Below, one piece after another: positions 58,421 through 64,000 of a stretch of DNA of 64,000 bases. The first letter of the stretch is position 1. Every line of letters starts with the position of its first letter. Origin of the DNA: an uncultured Mucilaginibacter sp. (lineage in GTDB: Bacteria > Bacteroidota > Bacteroidia > Sphingobacteriales > Sphingobacteriaceae); assembly GCA_903864275.1 (NCBI GenBank), contig CAIPFE010000040.1, positions 1-64,000 of the forward strand, in the 5' to 3' direction. The notes under the pieces were generated by a model that ran no database searches, was not told where the DNA came from, and was given only the letters and a program-made list of their open reading frames with translations. The translations under genes and the position numbers were made by a program.

Positions 58421-60036
58421 TAAGAGTTCATAGAGATCAGGAACTCTTCATTCGTTTTGGTACCTCTTATCTGGGATTGCAAAAATTCCATTGCCTCCTG
58501 CGAGTTCATATCCGCAAGGTGATTGCGAAGTATCCAAACACGCTGCAATGTATCGCGGTCAAGCAGCAGGTCATCGCGGCGTGTACTTGATGCGGTGATA
58601 TCAATGGCAGGGAATATACGTTTATTTGATAATTTACGGTCGAGTTGAAGTTCCATATTACCGGTGCCTTTAAACTCTTCAAATATAACCTCATCCATTT
58701 TCGAGCCGGTTTCTGTAAGGGCTGTGGCGATGATGGTTAATGAGCCGCCGTCTTCAATATTACGGGCTGCACCAAAAAAGCGCTTTGGTTTATGCAATGC
58801 GTTAGCGTCGACACCACCAGATAATATTTTACCTGATGCCGGTGCAACCGTATTATAGGCCCTGGCAAGGCGGGTAATTGAGTCTAAAAGAATAACTACG
58901 TCATGGCCGCACTCGACCATACGTTTTGCTTTTTCCAAAACGATGTTAGCAATTTTCACGTGGCGCTCCGCAGGTTCGTCAAATGTCGACGATACCACTT
59001 CAGCACGAACGCTACGGGCCATATCCGTTACTTCTTCCGGCCGTTCATCAATCAGTAATATGATCAGGTAAACTTCGGGGTGGTTCCTGGCAATAGCGTT
59101 GGCCACATCTTTTAGCAGCATTGTTTTACCGGTTTTAGGCTGCGCAACAATTAAACCGCGCTGACCTTTGCCTATTGGTGAAAAAAGGTCCATAATGCGG
59201 GTTGAATAATTGCCGGCATCAGTAAACAGGCTTAATTTTTCTGACGGGAAAAGCGGCGTTAAGTGATCAAAGGGGACGCGGTCACGCACCTCGGCGGGTA
59301 CGCGGCTGTTGATAGCTTCAACACGCACTAAAGGAAAGTATTTTTCACCTTCTTTAGGTGGCCTGATGCTGCCGCGCACGGTATCACCTGTTTTTAAGCC
59401 AAATAGCTTTATTTGCGATTGAGACACATAAATATCATCGGGCGATGTAAGATAATTATAATCGGATGAGCGCAAAAAGCCGTAACCATCAGGCATAATT
59501 TCCAATACGCCTTCGTTTACAATAACATTATCAAAATCAAGGTTTATTGGCGGCTCCTGGTTTTTTTGCTGTGAGGTTTGATTATTTACGCGCCTCTCAA
59601 TTTTTTGCGGACGGACTTCGGATGATTCTTCTTCGGATTTCATGCCGTCCTCGCCGGCCTGCGCTAACGACCCATCTTCTTCTGTTATTTCCGGTATTAC
59701 ATCATCCGCTTCATCCACCGGTTCGTCATCCTGCATATCAAACAAATTGGTGTCATCTAAAGGGACTTCTATCCGTGGCTCATTACTGTTTTTTATGGTA
59801 CGTATTCTTTTACGGACTTTTTCTGTGGTTTCAGCCGGTGCGGCGTTTTTTGGCGTGTAAATGGTGTTTACAGTTTTTTGCTGGGTCCGGGCTGCTTCGA
59901 TCAACTGCTCCTGCTCAACAATTTTGCTGATCAGTGAAGCTTTTCTAAGATCGTCAGCTTCGGCTATACCTAAATTTTTTGCAATTTCGCGCAACTCTGA
60001 AACGAGTTTGTCGTTCAATTCGTTTGTATCAAACAT
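58420..60036 (-). CDS. rho: Transcription termination factor Rho
   Basis: [51 protein letters not shown]; low-complexity Bacteroidota-type insertion. Confidence 0.97.
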   Translation of the reverse strand: MFDTNELNDKLVSELREIAKNLGIAEADDLRKASLISKIVEQEQLIEAARTQQKTVNTIYTPKNAAPAETTEKVRKRIRTIKNSNEPRIEVPLDDTNLFDMQDDEPVDEADDVIPEITEEDGSLAQAGEDGMKSEEESSEVRPQKIERRVNNQTSQQKNQEPPINLDFDNVIVNEGVLEIMPDGYGFLRSSDYNYLTSPDDIYVSQSQIKLFGLKTGDTVRGSIRPPKEGEKYFPLVRVEAINSRVPAEVRDRVPFDHLTPLFPSEKLSLFTDAGNYSTRIMDLFSPIGKGQRGLIVAQPKTGKTMLLKDVANAIARNHPEVYLIILLIDERPEEVTDMARSVRAEVVSSTFDEPAERHVKIANIVLEKAKRMVECGHDVVILLDSITRLARAYNTVAPASGKILSGGVDANALHKPKRFFGAARNIEDGGSLTIIATALTETGSKMDEVIFEEFKGTGNMELQLDRKLSNKRIFPAIDITASSTRRDDLLLDRDTLQRVWILRNHLADMNSQEAMEFLQSQIRGTKTNEEFLISMNS

Positions 60037-60454
60037 ATTATGAATTATAATTCAAAAGGATTTTCTAATTAGAATATTTTTTTGTGGCCGTATTTATTTT
60101 CAACAGTACTCAAGGATTGTGCCGTTTTTAAACGGCTTTTAAGCTTTCTGCTTGTGTGCAGGATTTCAATATCTTTCAGCAAATTTTATTTATATGGTTA
60201 CACATGGATGTGTTTATATGAAAGAAATTTGTTTTGCAGCTTTGTTTATGCAACATCTAAACCCATGTAAAATAATTAATAAAATAACCTGGAGTTTTAA
60301 ATTGTTTCTTTAGTGCAAGAAAAATTCAACGGAAAACACTGCAATTGTAAACAATTAATTTAGAAATTCAAACTATTTAAAAAAATATCCTGGATAAGCT
60401 AGCACTTAAGCTAATTTTTAGTTTTTTTGTGCATTCACAAAATTAACCGCATTA

Positions 60455-61288
60455 ATGATTTCCCGCCTGCAGCTAATCAACCAGATCAAACAAAAAAAAT
60501 CATTCTTATGTGTGGGCCTTGATACCGATATCGAAAAGATCCCTGCATTTTTAAAAGAATATCCTGATCCGGTATTGGAGTTTAACAAGCGGATCATAGA
60601 CGCAACCAATGACCTTTGCGTTGCCTACAAACCCAATGCAGCGTTTTACGAGAGCAGGGGCGTAAAAGGTCTGCAAAGTTTGATTGATACCTGGAAATAC
60701 CTGCCAAAAGATTGTTTAAGCATAATAGATGCCAAACGCGGCGATATGGGCAATACCTCTGAAATGTATGCCAAAGCTTTTTTTGATGAAAGAGCCTCGG
60801 GTATGAGTTTTGACGCGATAACCGTTTCGCCTTATATGGGACATGACGCGGTTACTTCCTATTTAGCCTACCCCGGTAAATGGGTGGTCCTGCTGGCGCT
60901 TACCTCGTCCGCAGGCAGTAAGGACTTTCAATACCTAACAACCGACCGGGGATTGTTATACGAGGCCGTTATAAAGAAGGCAAATACCTGGGCCAGCGCT
61001 GACCGGATAATGTATGTGGTAGGTGCTACCAAAAGCACCGAGTTTACAAACATCCGAAAATACGCGCCGGATAATTTTTTACTGGTTCCCGGCATAGGGG
61101 CACAAGGCGGCAGCCTCGCCGATGTTTGCCATTATGGTATGAATAAGGATTGCGGGTTAATCGTAAATGCATCCCGTTCGATCATCTATGCGTCGAACGG
61201 CGAAGATTTTGCCGAAGCGGCACGGGCCGAGGCCCTGAATATGCGGCAACAGATGCAAGCGGAATTGGAAAAAGCTGGAGTGGTCTGA
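60455..61288 (+). CDS. pyrF: Orotidine 5'-phosphate decarboxylase
   Basis: FLCVGLDTDIEKIPAFL; IIDAKRGDMGNTSEMYAKAFF. Confidence 0.96.
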   Translation: MISRLQLINQIKQKKSFLCVGLDTDIEKIPAFLKEYPDPVLEFNKRIIDATNDLCVAYKPNAAFYESRGVKGLQSLIDTWKYLPKDCLSIIDAKRGDMGNTSEMYAKAFFDERASGMSFDAITVSPYMGHDAVTSYLAYPGKWVVLLALTSSAGSKDFQYLTTDRGLLYEAVIKKANTWASADRIMYVVGATKSTEFTNIRKYAPDNFLLVPGIGAQGGSLADVCHYGMNKDCGLIVNASRSIIYASNGEDFAEAARAEALNMRQQMQAELEKAGVV

Positions 61289-61318
61289 ATTACGAATTTA
61301 GATTTACGATTTACGAAT
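61286..61318. repeat. Heptameric word array (GATTTAC class), single arm, starting on the pyrF stop
   Basis: TGAATTAC GAATTTA GATTTAC GATTTAC GAATCGG. Confidence 0.9.
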
Positions 61319-61470
61319 CGGCACAGAGACTTAGGAAGTTTAATTCGGATAATATTTGTTTTTCAGAGACCCCGTGGGGGCTTCGCCATTTAAAACTAAG
61401 TTTTTATAGTTAGCATTGGCTTTTTTCGTGGTAATTGCTAAATTACAACCTCTTACGATTTGATAAAAAA

Positions 61471-63444
61471 ATGAAGAAACACTTACTGCTTATCACAGCT
61501 TTGTTTGCCGCTTGTTTTACCTTCGCCCAGCAAACCAAAAAACCAATACAGCCGACTGATGTTTACCGTATCCCAACGCTGGGCAGCCCCCAGGTTTCGC
61601 CGGATGGCAAATGGGTTGCGTATGACCTTTCGGAGGTTGACACCGCCAAAGACGGCCGGGTATCGCATCTATGGATGCAAAGCTGGGATGGTACGCAATC
61701 CATCCAGCTTACTTACGGCGACGAACCGGCTTCATCGCCAAAATGGAGCCCCGATGGCAAATACCTTTCGTTTATTTCCTCGCGCGATTCAAAAAACGGT
61801 TCACAGATATGGCTGATGGACCGCAGGGGCGGAGAAGGAAAAAAGCTTAGTGATATAAAAGGCGATATTAACGACTATTTGTGGTCGCCTGATGCGGGTA
61901 AGCTTTTGCTAACGATTAATGACCCGGAAAATGGCGGTAAAAAAGAACCGAAAACTCCAGACCCTATAAAAATTGACCGTTATCATTTTAAGCAAGATGT
62001 GGAAGGCTATTTGCTGCACCGGCATCCGCATTTATACTTGTTTGATATCGGCACAAAAAAACTGGATACACTGACAAAAGGCGACACCGATGAGGGCGCA
62101 GCAGAGTGGTCGCCCGATGGTAAGCAAATTGTTTTTGTAAGTAACCATTCCGCCGGTCCCGAAAGGAATGACAATGACGATATTTTTGTGATCGATGCCA
62201 AACCCAAGGCTGTGGCCAGCCAGTTTACCACATGGAAGGGTCGTGACGGGGCGCCGCACTGGAGCCCGGACGGTAAATACATTGCCTATTTACGATCTAC
62301 CAGCGATGCCGACTACATGATGTATGACCAGGAAATTTTATGTGTGATGGATGCCGACGGAAAAAATAACAAGCTGGTTACGCAACAACTCGACAGGCCG
62401 GTTACATCTTTCAGATGGAGCAAGGATAGTAAAACGATTGCCTTTTTAGTGGCTGATGACCGCGCAAGGTACGTGGATGCTTATGATGTGGCAAGCGGCA
62501 AAATGGCACCTGTTATAAAAGGGGAGTACTCGGTTGGCGGTATAGAAGCAAATCCGGACGGCAACTGGCTGATAGAAATGAGCAATCCCTATACACCTGC
62601 AGAATTGTATGCGCTTGAAAACGGTAAGACTCGCCGGTTGACTTTCCATCAGCAGCAATGGCTAAGTACTGTTAGCCTTGCGCATGTGGAAGGCTTTCAG
62701 TCAAGAAGCAATGACGGCACGCACGTTTCGGGATTGGTTTATACGCCCGACAGCGTGAATCGCAAAAAGCTGCCCATGATATTGTTTATTCATGGCGGGC
62801 CGGTTGGGCAGGATGAATTTAGTTTCGACCCTACCCGGCAAATATTATCGTCGGCAGGTTTCACGGTCATTGGTGTTAATTATCGCGGCAGCAATGGGCG
62901 CGGCCTCGATTATTGCAAGGCAATATATGCGGATTGGGGCAATAAGGAAGTTAAGGACCTGTTAGGCGCGGTTGATGAGGTGGTAAAAGAAGGGATTGCG
63001 GATCCCGACCATCTAGGTATTGGCGGCTGGAGCTACGGCGGCATACTTACCAATTACACCATAGCTTCAGATACGCGTTTTAAAGCCGCGGCCAGCGGCG
63101 CGGGCAGCAGCCTGCAAACTACCATGTACGGTATTGACCAATATGTTTTGCAGTATGACAACGAGATTGGCGCCCCATGGAAAAACCAGGACAAATGGAT
63201 AAAATTATCTTACCCGTTTTTTCATGCCGACAGGATAAAAACACCTGTGCTGTTTATGTCGGGTCTAAAGGATTTTAACGTACCTACCGCAGGGAGCGAA
63301 CAAATGTACCAGGCCCTTAAATCACAGGGTATAACTACCGAATTGATACTTTACCCGAATAGCTTCCATGGCATTAGTAAACCAAGTTATCAGGTTGACC
63401 GATTGCAGCGGTATATTGCATGGTATGATAAGTATTTGAAATAG
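61471..63444 (+). CDS. S9-family prolyl oligopeptidase / acylaminoacyl peptidase
   Basis: Signal peptide; SPDGKWVAYDLS propeller; catalytic GGWSYGGILTNY; FIHGGPVGQDEFSF. Confidence 0.94.
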   Translation: MKKHLLLITALFAACFTFAQQTKKPIQPTDVYRIPTLGSPQVSPDGKWVAYDLSEVDTAKDGRVSHLWMQSWDGTQSIQLTYGDEPASSPKWSPDGKYLSFISSRDSKNGSQIWLMDRRGGEGKKLSDIKGDINDYLWSPDAGKLLLTINDPENGGKKEPKTPDPIKIDRYHFKQDVEGYLLHRHPHLYLFDIGTKKLDTLTKGDTDEGAAEWSPDGKQIVFVSNHSAGPERNDNDDIFVIDAKPKAVASQFTTWKGRDGAPHWSPDGKYIAYLRSTSDADYMMYDQEILCVMDADGKNNKLVTQQLDRPVTSFRWSKDSKTIAFLVADDRARYVDAYDVASGKMAPVIKGEYSVGGIEANPDGNWLIEMSNPYTPAELYALENGKTRRLTFHQQQWLSTVSLAHVEGFQSRSNDGTHVSGLVYTPDSVNRKKLPMILFIHGGPVGQDEFSFDPTRQILSSAGFTVIGVNYRGSNGRGLDYCKAIYADWGNKEVKDLLGAVDEVVKEGIADPDHLGIGGWSYGGILTNYTIASDTRFKAAASGAGSSLQTTMYGIDQYVLQYDNEIGAPWKNQDKWIKLSYPFFHADRIKTPVLFMSGLKDFNVPTAGSEQMYQALKSQGITTELILYPNSFHGISKPSYQVDRLQRYIAWYDKYLK

Positions 63445-63513
63445 GGGTTAGAGATTAGAAACAGAAACTTTAAGTTTTTTTCGGTCCTTTTTAGAATTGA
63501 TAGCCATTGTTTT

Positions 63514-64000
63514 ATGAAGAAATTTTTACTCTTTGTCTTTATCACCTCTTTAAGTAATCATGCCTTTGGACAAACGACCCAAAAGCCATTTGCACCATCC
63601 GATTTAAACTTTATCCCAACCCTAAGCAACCCGGCGCTTTCGCCGGATGGTAAATGGGTAGCTTATGAACTGGCTGGCGTAGATACCGCCAAAAATAAAA
63701 GCGTTACCCATTTATGGATGCAAAGCTGGGACGGAAAGGAAAGTATTGAGCTAACCCACGGAACTGAGTCGGCAACAGCCCCCAAATGGAGCCCGGATAA
63801 TAAATATTTGTCTTTTTTATCGGAAAGAGAATCAACTAACGGCTCGCAGGTTTGGTTGATGGACAGGAGGGGAGGTGAAGGGAAAAAGCTGACCGATATA
63901 AAAGGTGAGCTGGCGGATTATGCTTGGTCGCCTGATGCTTCAAAGTTGGTGTTGGCCATAAAAGAGCCTGAAAATGGCGGTAAAACTGAACCTAAAACGC
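63514..64000 (+). CDS. Second S9-family peptidase, truncated by window end
   Basis: MKKFLLFVFITSLSNHAFGQTTQKPFAPSDLNFIPTLSNPALSPDGKWVAYELAGVDTAKNKSVTHLWMQSWDGKES closely parallels the upstream S9 protein. Confidence 0.9.
   Translation, partial: MKKFLLFVFITSLSNHAFGQTTQKPFAPSDLNFIPTLSNPALSPDGKWVAYELAGVDTAKNKSVTHLWMQSWDGKESIELTHGTESATAPKWSPDNKYLSFLSERESTNGSQVWLMDRRGGEGKKLTDIKGELADYAWSPDASKLVLAIKEPENGGKTEPKT

Noticed and set aside
60037-60454. Possible structured leader or ncRNA between rho and pyrF
   Set aside because: Only short hairpins (gccgttt-tt-aaacggc; acacatggatgtgt) and no recognisable riboswitch or ncRNA consensus.
3641-63475. CRISPR arrays as an explanation of the intergenic repeats
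   Set aside because: Units are 7-8 nt, degenerate and contiguous without spacers; no cas genes in the window.
1-64000. Defence or phage system
   Set aside because: No nucleases, integrases, RTs, ATPase-helicase defence cassettes or phage structural genes recognised; PolX, DprA and the MBL nuclease are ordinary chromosomal genes.

Overview
This 64 kb window looks like an ordinary, dense chromosomal segment of a Bacteroidota bacterium. I infer a Sphingobacteriaceae / Mucilaginibacter-like host from protein families, the TTTG-N19-TANNTTTG promoter type and codon style. About 60 credible CDSs cover envelope and central metabolism (glmM, accD, fbaA, secDF, thyA/folA, ispE, tgt, an ADP-heptose cluster, sppA, folK, purS, pssA, rho, pyrF), information processing (ychF, nusB, rsmG, dprA, PolX, a sigma factor), secreted peptidases (S41 tricorn-like, M16, two tandem S9) and a few orphans. 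I saw no rRNA, tRNA, CRISPR array, prophage or intact IS element. The most unusual signal is not a gene. At more than 20 intergenic sites there are degenerate tandem word arrays. The word differs from site to site (AGTCCGGA, GTTCATTA, GAGATTA, AAGGTAAA, ATCCGAA, GATTTAC, GCTGAAA, NNCAAGA, TTGCACAT, GTTGTAAAT), but the period is almost always 7 or 8 nt. Many arrays are paired as inverted arms. Most begin on or within a few bases of a stop codon, are purine-rich in the sense direction of that gene, and some supply the stop or start codon. Other notable items are a GC-rich palindromic repeat apparently inserted in frame into thyA, a dispersed CCCGATAGCTATCGGG palindrome nested in the word arrays, a decayed DUF2683-like antitoxin gene next to a C10 tract, and a truncated beta-hydroxyacid dehydrogenase.
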